DNA of 64,000 nucleotides from Kitasatospora papulosa (GTDB taxonomy: Bacteria; Actinomycetota; Actinomycetes; Streptomycetales; Streptomycetaceae): assembly GCF_000717245.1 (NCBI RefSeq), contig NZ_JNYQ01000006.1, positions 216,754 through 280,753 of the forward strand, given 5' to 3'. Made by a program: the position numbers and the translations under genes. The notes beneath the pieces are model-generated. The model had not been told where the DNA came from. It made no database searches and was given only the letters and a program-made list of their open reading frames with translations. Positions 31,787-43,717 of this stretch are shown piece by piece. How positions within the stretch are numbered: position 1 is the first letter of the stretch; each line of letters opens with the position of its first letter.

Positions 31787-31797
31787 GGACCCGCGCC

Positions 31798-33414
31798 TCA
31801 GCGTTCCGCGGTGGCCGGTGCCCCGATCAGCCGGTCCTTGTGCGTGGACACGATCTCGGGTTCCGGCTCCGGCTCCGGAAGGGCCTCCTGCACGGCCTCC
31901 ACCGCCGGCGCCCCGCCGGGCAGCAGGTCGAGCACCGCCGTGCGGTGCGCCTCGCTGGTGGCGTCGTCGTACGGATCCGGAGTGGCCGGTACCTGGAGCC
32001 GCAGGACGGGTCCGCCGCCCAGCCGGGTGTACCCGCGGCCCGGCGGGACGTCGGGAGTGGGTGTGGTGTGCGGCTGGGCGCCGAGGACGGCTTCGACCTC
32101 GTCGCGGTCCGCCGGGCCGAGGACGACGCGTGCTCTGGTGTGGGTCCGCACGGTCTCGTCGAGGGCGTGCAGGCTGTCGAACTGTTCCGCGACGAGGACG
32201 GTGACCCCGGCGGCGCGGCCGTGCCGCAGCGGCACCCGGAGCAGCTCCTGCGGATCCTGCCGCCCGTCGGCGGCCGCGAGGTGCCCGAGCGCGCTCGGGC
32301 GGTCGAGCAGGATCCACAGAGGGCGTCCGATGTCCTCGGGCTCCGGATGCCCGGACTGGCGGGCCCGGTTGGCGGCGATGAGCCGCCGCTCGGTCTCGTG
32401 AGCCGCCCATTCGAGCGTGGCGAGGGCTCCCGCCAGACCGCGCTCCACGGCCAGCACTCCGTCCCGGCCGGCAAGGAAGCCGTACTCGCCGGTTCCGCCG
32501 CCCTCCACCACGAGGACGTCGCCCTGCTGGAGCGCCTGCAGGGCGAGTGAACGCATCAGGGTCGTGGTGCCGCTGCCGGGGTGCCCCACCACCAGCAGAT
32601 GGGGCTCGGTGGAGCGGCCCCCGGTCCGCCAGATCACCGGGGAGGCGTCCCGGGTCACGTCGCCGTCCTCGACCGGAACGGTCCGCCGGACCGCGTCGGC
32701 GTCGGTGAAGCCGAGCACGGTCTCGCCCGGGGCGGTGACGAACCGCTGGGCGGCGATGGTGGTGGGCAGGGGTGGGAGCACCGTCATGAGGAGCTGGTTG
32801 CTCTCCTCGTCCCAGGCGAAGTGGTACTCGCGGCCCCGGCCCGACTTGGCGTGGAGCACCTGCTCGACCCGGGAGCGGGCCGCGGGGTCGCCGTCGGTGA
32901 AGTACGCCGGGTAGGTCACCTGGAGCCGGGTGAGGCGGCCGTCGGCGTCGAAGACGTAGGAGGTGCCGAAGGCCTTCTCCCAGTCGCCGCCGTGGGAGAA
33001 CAGCGGCGCGGGGTCGTCGGGCACGGAGAAGTGCGGGACCAGCGCCTCGTACAGGGCCTGGAGCCGTGCGGTCCCCGCCTCGTCGGGGCCGGTCCTCGCG
33101 GGGGTGCGGTCGCGTCCCCGCCATGCGGCGGCGCCCATCACCGAGATGAGGGCCAGCAGCGGCCCGTAGGGGATGAGCGCCACCGCCAGGACGCAGGCCG
33201 CGACGAGGAACAGCACGTGTCCGCGCCGGTCCCTGGGTGTCGCGGTCCACTTCTGCCGCCCCGCTCCCGCCAGCAACCGCATGCCACGGGTGACCGTGAT
33301 CAGCGGATGGAGGACGTCGGTGGCGTTGTCGGCGGCCGTGCGCGCGATCTCGCGACTGCGGGTGATCGAAGCGCTGCCGCTGCTGAGGATGCGGGGGAGT
33401 GGTCGCCGGGCCAC
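31798..33414 (-). CDS. sffA: SffA, sporulation-linked FtsK/SpoIIIE-like membrane ATPase
   Basis: 538 residues from GTG 33414, with AGGAG upstream. Two membrane spans at about 67-97 are followed by a cytoplasmic FtsK/SpoIIIE-like domain. The P-loop position reads GHPGSGTTT (277-285), so the usual Walker A lysine is Thr. ILLDRPSALG could be the Walker B region. SffA is known in S. coelicolor as a protein brought to sporulation septa by SmeA, influencing chromosome segregation, and the smeA gene lies directly upstream here. Identification rests on this pairing and on synteny. Confidence 0.82.
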   Translation of the reverse strand: MARRPLPRILSSGSASITRSREIARTAADNATDVLHPLITVTRGMRLLAGAGRQKWTATPRDRRGHVLFLVAACVLAVALIPYGPLLALISVMGAAAWRGRDRTPARTGPDEAGTARLQALYEALVPHFSVPDDPAPLFSHGGDWEKAFGTSYVFDADGRLTRLQVTYPAYFTDGDPAARSRVEQVLHAKSGRGREYHFAWDEESNQLLMTVLPPLPTTIAAQRFVTAPGETVLGFTDADAVRRTVPVEDGDVTRDASPVIWRTGGRSTEPHLLVVGHPGSGTTTLMRSLALQALQQGDVLVVEGGGTGEYGFLAGRDGVLAVERGLAGALATLEWAAHETERRLIAANRARQSGHPEPEDIGRPLWILLDRPSALGHLAAADGRQDPQELLRVPLRHGRAAGVTVLVAEQFDSLHALDETVRTHTRARVVLGPADRDEVEAVLGAQPHTTPTPDVPPGRGYTRLGGGPVLRLQVPATPDPYDDATSEAHRTAVLDLLPGGAPAVEAVQEALPEPEPEPEIVSTHKDRLIGAPATAER

Positions 33415-33451
33415 GTCGGTCTCCTGGAGAGGTGGGAGCGGTCTGGGGGCG

Positions 33452-33646
33452 TCAGAACTTGATCCCGCCCAGCATGCTGGCGAGGCTCGCCCCGCCGGCC
33501 GTGATGCTCGGGGCGATCGCCGTGCCGGCCAGGTAGAAGCCGAACAGGGAGCAGACGAGGGCGTGGGACGCCTTGAGTCCGTCCTTCTTGAAGAACAGGA
33601 AGGCGATGATGCCGAGCAGCACCACGCCCGAGATGGAGAGGATCAT
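33452..33646 (-). CDS. smeA: SmeA, small sporulation membrane protein
   Basis: 64 residues from ATG 33646, with AGGAG. A membrane span at 1-19 (ILSISGVVLLGIIAFLFF), a short basic loop (KKDGLK), and a second hydrophobic segment at about 26-45. The C-terminus is Gly/Ser/Ala-rich. SmeA localises to sporulation septa and recruits SffA, encoded 37 bp downstream in the same operon. Expression is developmentally timed in S. coelicolor; no exact WhiG promoter was found here. Confidence 0.82.
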   Translation of the reverse strand: MILSISGVVLLGIIAFLFFKKDGLKASHALVCSLFGFYLAGTAIAPSITAGGASLASMLGGIKF

Positions 33647-33971
33647 GAGCGGTTCTCCTGGTCGAGGGGACAGTCACCATGAGTACTTCCAGGATCACAA
33701 GATGTATCTATACGATTAAAGGTGCAACTGAGTGATCAAGGTGTGATTTCACCCGACCGGAGGGTGGACGGCCGCCACCCCGCTGCCCGGGGGGAGCCGC
33801 TGCGGCCCTGTCCCCGCCGGAAAAGCGGCCCCGGCACCGTGATCTTCCGCCCCTGCGGGGAAGGCTCACGACTGTCCCGAGCAGTACTCTGTCGATTCAC
33901 TCGTACGGCCCTCGCCGTACCCCCACCAGGCCGGCCACGGCCGCGAAGGCCATGAAAGGCGGACCGCCCCG
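33647..33971. promoter_or_regulatory. Divergent region between smeA and the ankyrin gene
   Basis: 325 bp without a gene. Around 33690-33750 it is unusually A+T-rich for this genome and has outer arms ATCACA and TGTGAT about 50 bp apart, which suits a developmentally controlled smeA promoter. On the + strand TACTCT (33885-33890) is a candidate -10 for the ankyrin gene. Confidence 0.4.
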
Positions 33972-34364
33972 ATGAGCGAAACCCCCGATCCCGAGGTGGT
34001 CGAGCTGGCGACGAAGGTCTTCGACCTGGCCCGCCGGGGCGAGAGCGACGCGCTCGCCGCCTACGTCGACGCGGGCGTCCCCGCGAACCTCACCAACGAC
34101 CGGGGCGACTCCCTGCTCATGCTCGCCGCCTACCACGGCCACGCCCCCGCCGTCGTGGCGCTCGCGGACCGCGGCGCCGACCCGGGCCGGGCCAACGACC
34201 GGGGGCAGACCCCGTTGGCCGGAGCCGTCTTCAAGGGCGAGCGCGAAGTGATCGACGCACTGCTCGCCGCGGGCGCCGACCCGGCCGCCGGCACACCCTC
34301 CGCCGTGGACACCGCGCGCATGTTCGGCAAGGACGACCTGCTGGAACTCTTCGGTGCGCGCTGA
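33972..34364 (+). CDS. Ankyrin repeat protein
   Basis: 130 residues from ATG 33972. Two to three ankyrin units are visible (GDSLLMLAAYHGHAPAVVAL, ADRGADPGRANDRGQTPLA, and GEREVIDALLAAGADPAAG). No signal or membrane segment, so probably a cytoplasmic protein-binding module. Partner unknown. It sits between the smeA promoter and the Cys-leader/HEAT unit. Confidence 0.88.
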   Translation: MSETPDPEVVELATKVFDLARRGESDALAAYVDAGVPANLTNDRGDSLLMLAAYHGHAPAVVALADRGADPGRANDRGQTPLAGAVFKGEREVIDALLAAGADPAAGTPSAVDTARMFGKDDLLELFGAR

Positions 34365-34482
34365 GCGGCGGCCCGGACCGCGTACCGACCGGTGCGTCGT
34401 AAATGTGGTCGCGTCGGCGAAATGGCTGGGTCATCATGACGTCGCGGGTCCGAATCGGGCCACCGACGAGAGGCAGAGGAAG

Positions 34483-34536
34483 ATGAACACCAGGCAGAAG
34501 ACGGCGGTCGGCCGATCATGTTGCTGCGCGGCCTAG
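34483..34536 (+). CDS. Cysteine-rich leader peptide (upstream ORF)
   Basis: A 17-codon ORF, MNTRQKTAVGRSCCCAA, from ATG 34483 to TAG 34534-34536, with AGAGGAAG placed immediately before the ATG. Three consecutive Cys codons near the end match the poly-cysteine leader peptides known in actinobacteria, where ribosome stalling at Cys codons senses cysteine supply and sets expression of the genes downstream. GGGG-N6-CCCC follows just after the stop. The next gene starts 70 bases later. Confidence 0.6.
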   Translation: MNTRQKTAVGRSCCCAA

Positions 34537-34606
34537 GGGATGTCACCCCGGCACATGGAACAGCACAGTCCCGGTTGCGTCGACAGCTTGATGTGAGGCT
34601 TTCCCC

Positions 34607-36025
34607 ATGTTCGATCCGTTCATAGCGCCGAGCGGCACACTGCTCGGCCTGCTGCAGAGGGGCCGCGGCGACGGCACGCTCCACGCTCTCGCCGCCCCCC
34701 GCTCCGAGGCCCTCGCGGCTCTCAACCACTGCGTCCTGAGCGATCCGCGTCATGACTGGCAGGTCGAGAACCGCTCCCTCTACTACGCCCGCCTGTACCT
34801 CGACCTCGACGGTGGCACCGAGGAGATCGAGCGCCATCTGTGGGACGCCGAGGACCACCTCGACACCGACGACTCACGCACCGGCCTCGCACTCGCCGTG
34901 CTCGGGCACCTCGCTTCCTACGGGCGCGACGACGCCCTCGTGCTCCTGCGCCGGTACGCCGCGACCGGGGCCAACTGGGCCTGGGCGCTCGACGAGCTGG
35001 CCCTGCGCGACGACGACACCGGGCTGCGCTCCCTCGCCGAGGCGGTGCTCGCCCGCTTCCCCGCCACCCCGGAGGGCACCGCGGAACTGGCCGCGACCGT
35101 GCGGGACGCCTTCGAGCCCCGCCCCTGGCGGCTCTGGGCCGACGACCCGCGTGACACGGTCGGCGCCCGTGTCAGGTCCGCGACGGAGCAGGGCTCCTTC
35201 GACCGGTGGCAGCGGCAGATGAGGCCCGGCGGACCGCGCCCGGGCTGGAGCGTCCAGGCCGTCTTCGACTGGGCCCAGGAAGGACTGGAGCGCGGCAGCG
35301 CGCTCCACGTCCCCGCGGCGCGCTGCCTCTCGGCGGTCGCCGGCACCGAGGACCGCCCCCTGATCGTCGAGGCCGCCCGCAGCGGCCCGGAGGGCGCGCG
35401 CTGCGCCGCCCTGCACTACCTCGCCGAGGCCCGGGACCCCGCCGTGCTCGATCTCGTCGAACAGGCGGTCGCCGGCGCCTCCCGCACCGTCGCCGAGGCG
35501 GCTGTGGCCGCCTTCGAGCGCATGTGCGGTGAGGAGGCGGTCGGCCGTGCGCGGCGCTGGGCCCACCGGCCCGACGCCCTCGGCGCGTCGGCCGCCGGGG
35601 TCCTGGCCTGCCGTGGCGCCGCACAGGACGCCCCGCTGGTCCTCGCCGCACTGCGCGAGGCGGTCCGCGGCGAGGGCCCCGACGCCCCGCGGCTGTGGAC
35701 CCTGGTCGACGGCACGGGCCGGCTGGGTATCGCCTGTGCCGCACCCGTCCTGCGTCATGTGTACCGCGAGACGTGCTCCTCGCACCTGCGCGGCCGCGCC
35801 GCCCGGGCGCTGGCCGCCACCGACCCGTCCTTCGCCAGCGGATTCGCCGTCGAGTGCCTCTGGGACTGCGAGGAGACCACCCGGGAACTCGCCGCACACC
35901 ATGCCGAGACCGGGGACATCCGCGTCGCCGAGCGGCTGAGGCGGCTCGCCGCCGACCCGGCCGAGGAGGCCGAGGTCCAGACCGCCGTACGCAGCAGGAT
36001 CGGACCGGACGCACCCGCCGTCTGA
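34607..36025 (+). CDS. HEAT/armadillo-like repeat protein of unknown function
   Basis: 472 residues from ATG 34607. The sequence is almost wholly alpha-helical, rich in Ala, Leu, Arg and Asp. Units of about 30 residues such as ALHYLAEARDPAVLDLVEQAVAGASRTVAEAAVAAFERM resemble HEAT or PBS-lyase-like repeats (about residues 245-460). No catalytic motif or membrane segment. It probably acts as a scaffold. The Cys-rich micro-ORF upstream suggests cysteine-dependent expression, an unexpected link. Confidence 0.75.
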   Translation: MFDPFIAPSGTLLGLLQRGRGDGTLHALAAPRSEALAALNHCVLSDPRHDWQVENRSLYYARLYLDLDGGTEEIERHLWDAEDHLDTDDSRTGLALAVLGHLASYGRDDALVLLRRYAATGANWAWALDELALRDDDTGLRSLAEAVLARFPATPEGTAELAATVRDAFEPRPWRLWADDPRDTVGARVRSATEQGSFDRWQRQMRPGGPRPGWSVQAVFDWAQEGLERGSALHVPAARCLSAVAGTEDRPLIVEAARSGPEGARCAALHYLAEARDPAVLDLVEQAVAGASRTVAEAAVAAFERMCGEEAVGRARRWAHRPDALGASAAGVLACRGAAQDAPLVLAALREAVRGEGPDAPRLWTLVDGTGRLGIACAAPVLRHVYRETCSSHLRGRAARALAATDPSFASGFAVECLWDCEETTRELAAHHAETGDIRVAERLRRLAADPAEEAEVQTAVRSRIGPDAPAV

Positions 36026-36031
36026 ACCGGC

Positions 36032-36080
36032 ACTCCGCAGACCGACGGAGTCCGGACGCCGCGCGCCGGGGGCGCGCGGC
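36032..36080 (+). terminator. Tandem hairpins after the HEAT-repeat gene
   Basis: ACTCCG-N8-CGGAGT (36032-36051) is followed by a perfect 10-bp stem with a three-base loop (36058-36067 with 36071-36080), just after the stop at 36025. Together they form a likely terminator. Confidence 0.65.
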
Positions 36081-36155
36081 AAACGCTCACGTGAGCTCCC
36101 CGGGCGGACAGATCCAAGTCGGCAGGGACACGCCCCATGCGGTGACAACACCCGT

Positions 36156-37030
36156 ATGCGTGTCGTCATCGTCACCGAATCCTTCCCGCCCGACGTCAAC
36201 GGCGTGGCCCACCGCACCCTGCAGACCGCCCGGCACCTCGCCGCCCGTGGCCACCGGCCGCTCGTCATCGCCCCCGCCGGGGCGACGGCACCCACCGGCT
36301 CCGCGTCCACCGACGACCCCTGCCCCGTGGTCCGGGTTCCCTCGCTGCCCCTGCCCGGCTACCCGCAGGTCCGCGTGGCCCTTCCCGGCCGGCGGCTCGC
36401 CGCCGCGCTCACCCGGCACCGCGCCGAACTCATCCACCTGGCCGGCCCGTTCGTCCTCGGGGTGCGCGGCATGGCGGTCGCCGCCCGGCTGGGGCTGCCC
36501 GCCGTGGCCGTCCACCAGACCGACCTGGCCGGCTACGCCCGTACCTACCTCGGCACCGGGGAGGGCGCCGCCTGGCGCCGGATGCGCGCCGTGCACAGCG
36601 CCGCCGACCTCACCCTGGCCCCCCCGACCGCCGCACAGCGCGACCTCACCGACCACGGAGTCCCCGGGGTGCGACTGTGGCCGCGCGGAGTGGACACCGC
36701 ACGGTTCCGCCCCGGACTGCGCGACGAAGCCCTCCGCCGCGCCCTCGCCCCCGGCGGGGAGAAGATCATCGGATACGCCGGACGTCTCGCCCCCGAGAAG
36801 CACGTCGAACTCCTCGCCGGCGCCTGCTCACTGCCGGAGCTACGCGTCGTGGTCGTCGGCGACGGACCGAGCGAGGCGCCGCTGCGCGCGGCGCGGACAC
36901 CCCGCGCTCCCGGGCCTTCGGCCGGACTGCGCGGGCCGCTGTCGAGGGCCGCACCTGGGAAGCCGTCGGCGACCAGCTCCTGGGCCACTACGACGAGGTC
37001 CTCGGCGGCCGGACGGCGGTGGCCGCATGA
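36156..37030 (+). pseudogene. GT4 glycosyltransferase, internally deleted and frameshifted
   Basis: From ATG 36156 the first ~245 residues are a normal GT-B N-terminal half (MRVVIVTESFPPDVNGVAH, LWPRGVD, GYAGRLAPEKHVELL, VVVVGDGPSE). At about 36885-36897 the frame changes. The C-terminal end of such an enzyme (ARAAVEGRTWEAVGDQLLGHYDEVL) appears in the +2 frame and stops at 37028-37030, overlapping the next ATG. About 90-100 residues of the nucleotide-sugar-binding lobe, including the region of the E-x7-E motif, are missing. The frame-1 continuation beyond the break has no protein character. Either a genuine deletion in a G+C-rich repeat or an assembly error. Confidence 0.75.
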
Positions 37031-37490
37031 CCGGGAAGGCCTCCGGCGGGCTCAGGATCGTGCGGCTCGCGAACTTCGTCACGCCTGCCTTCGGACCGGG
37101 CCTGGACCGAGGACCGTTCACTGTGGAGCTGGACCGGCTCCACCCGGGCGAGCGGGGTCACCGGAGACTGGCCGCGGGATTCCACCGGCTGCTCGCCGAA
37201 CGCGACCTGGCCCTCGGATCCCCGCCGGGACGCGAGCCGCGGCAGCCCACGCCCACCCGCGCCGCCGCGGTGCTCTGGCCGGCCACCGAGGGCACCGGCC
37301 GGCTCGCCAGGCGCAGCACCGATCTGCTGCCCCGACTGCTCGGCCTCGCGACCACCGAGATCGGCCACCGGGCACGCGGCACGAGCCGGCAGCTCGACGC
37401 GCGGGCGGAGCGGGCCCTGCGCGAAGCGCTGGACGGATTGCCCCGTACGCCGTTTCTGCGGAGGTCCGTCCCCCGGGCCAGAATGGAGGG

Positions 37491-37494
<4 letters not shown>
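37027..37494 (+). pseudogene. Chimera: glycosyltransferase N-terminus joined to SGNH-hydrolase C-terminus
   Basis: A 155-codon ORF from ATG 37027, overlapping the previous stop, to TGA 37494. The first ~21 residues (ASGGLRIVRLANFVTPA) are the start of a second GT4 glycosyltransferase. The rest (GPFTVELDRLHPGERGHRRLAAGF) is the C-terminal end of an SGNH/GDSL hydrolase, with the catalytic D-x-x-H in DRLH, plus a basic tail. The join lies near 37083-37095. By comparison with intact genes of these families, well over 1 kb appears lost, yet the reading frame is retained. Unlikely to be functional in either role. Confidence 0.7.
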
Positions 37495-41102
<3,608 letters not shown>

Positions 41103-41121
41103 CCGGTCGCTTCTGCGCCGT

Positions 41122-41152
41122 TTCGACCGTTGTCGGTGTGAGGACCTAATCT
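41122..41152 (+). promoter_or_regulatory. Promoter of the SMC-like operon
   Basis: TTCGAC (41122-41127) and TAATCT (41147-41152) with 19-bp spacing. The -10 ends seven bases before GTG 41160, so the first gene is probably translated from a leaderless message. Confidence 0.5.
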
Positions 41153-41159
41153 GTGCAGC

Positions 41160-42686
41160 GTGACTTCGCCTGCCGACACCCAGACCGCTGCGCCCCAGCT
41201 CAGCGCGGGACCGAGGCCCGCTCCGGGACCCGCCGCCGATGAGGGGCTCTCGCGTCGGCTGCGCGCGCTCGCCTGCACCGCCCCCCTGCACGACCTCGAC
41301 GTGCGTAAGGCCAATCTGGCCGGTGAGTACACGGTCTACGCCATGGCCGAAGTCGCCCTCGCCGCCATCGACCTCGTCACGCTCAACATGGACTTCGACA
41401 CCGGTGCCGACCACGACCAGATAGTGGCCCGGCTCCTCCCGCGGGTCGCGGCCCAGGCGCCCGGCCGGCCGGTCGCCGAGCACGAACGGGTCGCGCGCTG
41501 GGTCCTGGAGAACCTGATCAACGTCGGCAGCGTGGACCGGGGCTTCCGCGCCGTGTACGGCACCTTCGGGCCCGACGGCGTCTACGTCCGCCGGGACTAC
41601 GACTTCAAGCTCGTCGAGGAGGTCCCGGGCCACGGCGGCACCGTCTACCTCCGCGCCACCGACGAGGCGGTCAACGTCCTGGTCGGCGCCCTGGACACGG
41701 ACGTCACCAGCGCCCAGATCGCCGCCGAGGTGAAGCTGGAGGTCCTCGTCAGCAGGGGCCGCCTCGCGGACGCGCAGCTCGCCGCCGAGCAGGCCCGCTA
41801 CCGCACCGTGCAGTACGCCGAGACGCTTCGCAGGACCCTGGAGGCGACCCGGCGCAACGTCCGCGCCGTCGACTGGCTCAACGCGGTCCCCGACATGATC
41901 ACCGAGGCCCTGGACCACGTCGCCGACCGCTACCGCCACGAGAACGCGATCCTCACCAACATCCGCAAGGCCAGGGACGAGGCCGAGGAACCCGAGAACA
42001 AGCGCCGCGCCGCCGAGCTCGTCGACATCGTCAAGGACTGCATCCGCCGCCACACCCAGCTCCAGTCCCGGCTGCTGGAGGCCGGGCCGCTGTTCCGCGC
42101 CGAGCAGGACAGACAGGCCTTCGCCACCCCCACCGCGCGCACGGGCCTCGACCTGTACGGCCAGCTCGTCGTACCGCTGCTCCCGCTCCCCGTCGAGCAG
42201 GCGACCCGGGCGACCGACGCGTTCTTCGCGCACGGCACCGGGCTGCGCACCCCCACGTCCGTCCGCGTCGGCGACCTCGTCGACCTGCTGCTCATGCCCC
42301 CGGTGGAGCGCGAGCACCTGGGCGCGGAGATGCCCGAGCCCGACCTCATCGCCACCCCGGACGACAGCCGGTTCAGCGAGGAACAGCTCTCCGCCGCCAT
42401 GGAACTGCTCGACCTGGACCACGACGTCCCACGGCGGCTCTCCGGCCTCCTCGCCGAGGCCCGGCTGCGTGACCCCGAGCTTCCCTACCTGGTCGCGCTG
42501 CTCGCCGTCCACGCCGCCAGCCCGCCGGTCGGCACGGCCTACCGCCAGGGCGAGCGCCGGCTGCTGTTCGCCGTCGACGACGGCACCCCGCTCGAGGACC
42601 ACGAGTTCGGCGGAGCCGACCTGATAGTGGGCACCGCCCTGCTGGACGCGGCGGGCATGGCCGCGGACCGCAAGGACGCGTCGTGA
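41160..42686 (+). CDS. Kleisin-like subunit (MukF/JetA-like) of an SMC-type complex
   Basis: 508 residues from GTG 41160. Largely helical, no membrane segment or enzyme motif. The N-terminal ~120 residues could form a winged-helix domain. A long central coiled-coil-prone stretch (about 180-320, rich in EAxxR patterns such as LRRTLEATRRNVRAVDWLNAVPDMITEALDHV) is followed by a C-terminal domain. Size, position and order match MukF/JetA/MksF kleisins encoded ahead of a KITE and an SMC gene. Function inferred from operon architecture, not from a direct motif match. Confidence 0.6.
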   Translation: MTSPADTQTAAPQLSAGPRPAPGPAADEGLSRRLRALACTAPLHDLDVRKANLAGEYTVYAMAEVALAAIDLVTLNMDFDTGADHDQIVARLLPRVAAQAPGRPVAEHERVARWVLENLINVGSVDRGFRAVYGTFGPDGVYVRRDYDFKLVEEVPGHGGTVYLRATDEAVNVLVGALDTDVTSAQIAAEVKLEVLVSRGRLADAQLAAEQARYRTVQYAETLRRTLEATRRNVRAVDWLNAVPDMITEALDHVADRYRHENAILTNIRKARDEAEEPENKRRAAELVDIVKDCIRRHTQLQSRLLEAGPLFRAEQDRQAFATPTARTGLDLYGQLVVPLLPLPVEQATRATDAFFAHGTGLRTPTSVRVGDLVDLLLMPPVEREHLGAEMPEPDLIATPDDSRFSEEQLSAAMELLDLDHDVPRRLSGLLAEARLRDPELPYLVALLAVHAASPPVGTAYRQGERRLLFAVDDGTPLEDHEFGGADLIVGTALLDAAGMAADRKDAS

Positions 42687-42753
42687 GCGTCCACGGCCCG
42701 TCCCCCCACCCCCTGCCGCCCGAGCGCGGCACCCGCACCGAGGAGTCACAGAG

Positions 42754-43665
42754 TTGAGCGAGCAGCACGCCGAGCACACCGACGCGTGGGGAGACCCGTC
42801 CCCCGCGCACGCGGCCGACGCCGCGCGGCCGGCCGCTCCCGCCGCTGTCACCCCGGCGGACGCCGCGGACGCGGCCAGGCTGGTCTCCTTCGGGCTGCAG
42901 CCGAAGCTGATGCCCGCCCGCGACGCCGAATACACCGAGCTGCTCCGCCGCTACCGGGAGGAGCCCGCCTTCGCCCGGCTGGCCGACGCCGTCGCCACCG
43001 GCCTCGGACTCGTCGTCCTGGAGGTCTCCACCCGCGCCGGTATGGCCGTGACCGCCGGCGAGGACTCGGTCTTCGCCGTGCGGATGGGCGACTACGCCCG
43101 CCGCGCCTCCTCCGACTCCGCCGACCGCTTCCTGCACGGCCTGGCCCACCTCGCCGTCGCCGCCATGGCCTTTCCGCGGCCCGAGGACCTGGCCGACGAC
43201 TCCTACATCGGCCGCATCACGGTCAACGGCATCGACGCCTTCGTCCGGCAGGCGTGCCACCGGCTGGAGGAACGCGCGGAGGAACAGGGCGACAACACCG
43301 ACCCCGCCACCGACGCCCCCGGCCTGGAATCGGGATGGCGGATCTACGCCCGCCGCAGTGCCACCGGAGCGACCAAGGACGCCCGCAGGCTGGCCGGTTC
43401 GACGACCGGCATCATCGGCAAGGCCGTCGCCTTCCTCACCGACTCCGGCTTCCTCCAGCGCACCGGGGACGACGCGGGCGGCGCCTACCGCACCACGGCC
43501 CGATACCAGCTCCAGGTACGCGACATGGCGGGCAGCGCCGCCATGGCCGAGCTGCTGGAGCTCGGAGTCGTCCCGGTCACGGACGGCTCGGCCACCCTGC
43601 TGCCCCCGCCCGACACCGAGGGCCTGGAACTGGCCGCCGACGCGGGCCTCCCCTTCCACTCCTGA
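42754..43665 (+). CDS. KITE-like subunit (MukE/JetB-like) of an SMC-type complex
   Basis: 303 residues, read from TTG 42754, with AGGAG eight bases upstream. Two winged-helix-like regions can be seen (about 55-150 and 205-275, the latter with KDARRLAGSTTGIIGKAVAFLTDSGFLQRTGDD). This is the size and layout of MukE/JetB, the dimeric KITE proteins that bridge kleisin and SMC heads. The N-terminal 40 residues are a low-complexity Ala/Pro/Asp segment. Encoded 67 bp after the kleisin-like gene. Confidence 0.6.
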   Translation: MSEQHAEHTDAWGDPSPAHAADAARPAAPAAVTPADAADAARLVSFGLQPKLMPARDAEYTELLRRYREEPAFARLADAVATGLGLVVLEVSTRAGMAVTAGEDSVFAVRMGDYARRASSDSADRFLHGLAHLAVAAMAFPRPEDLADDSYIGRITVNGIDAFVRQACHRLEERAEEQGDNTDPATDAPGLESGWRIYARRSATGATKDARRLAGSTTGIIGKAVAFLTDSGFLQRTGDDAGGAYRTTARYQLQVRDMAGSAAMAELLELGVVPVTDGSATLLPPPDTEGLELAADAGLPFHS

Positions 43666-43717
43666 ACCGCCCCAGCCGCAGCCGCCCGCCCCGCCTGAAC
43701 GACGAGAGTCCGCCGCC

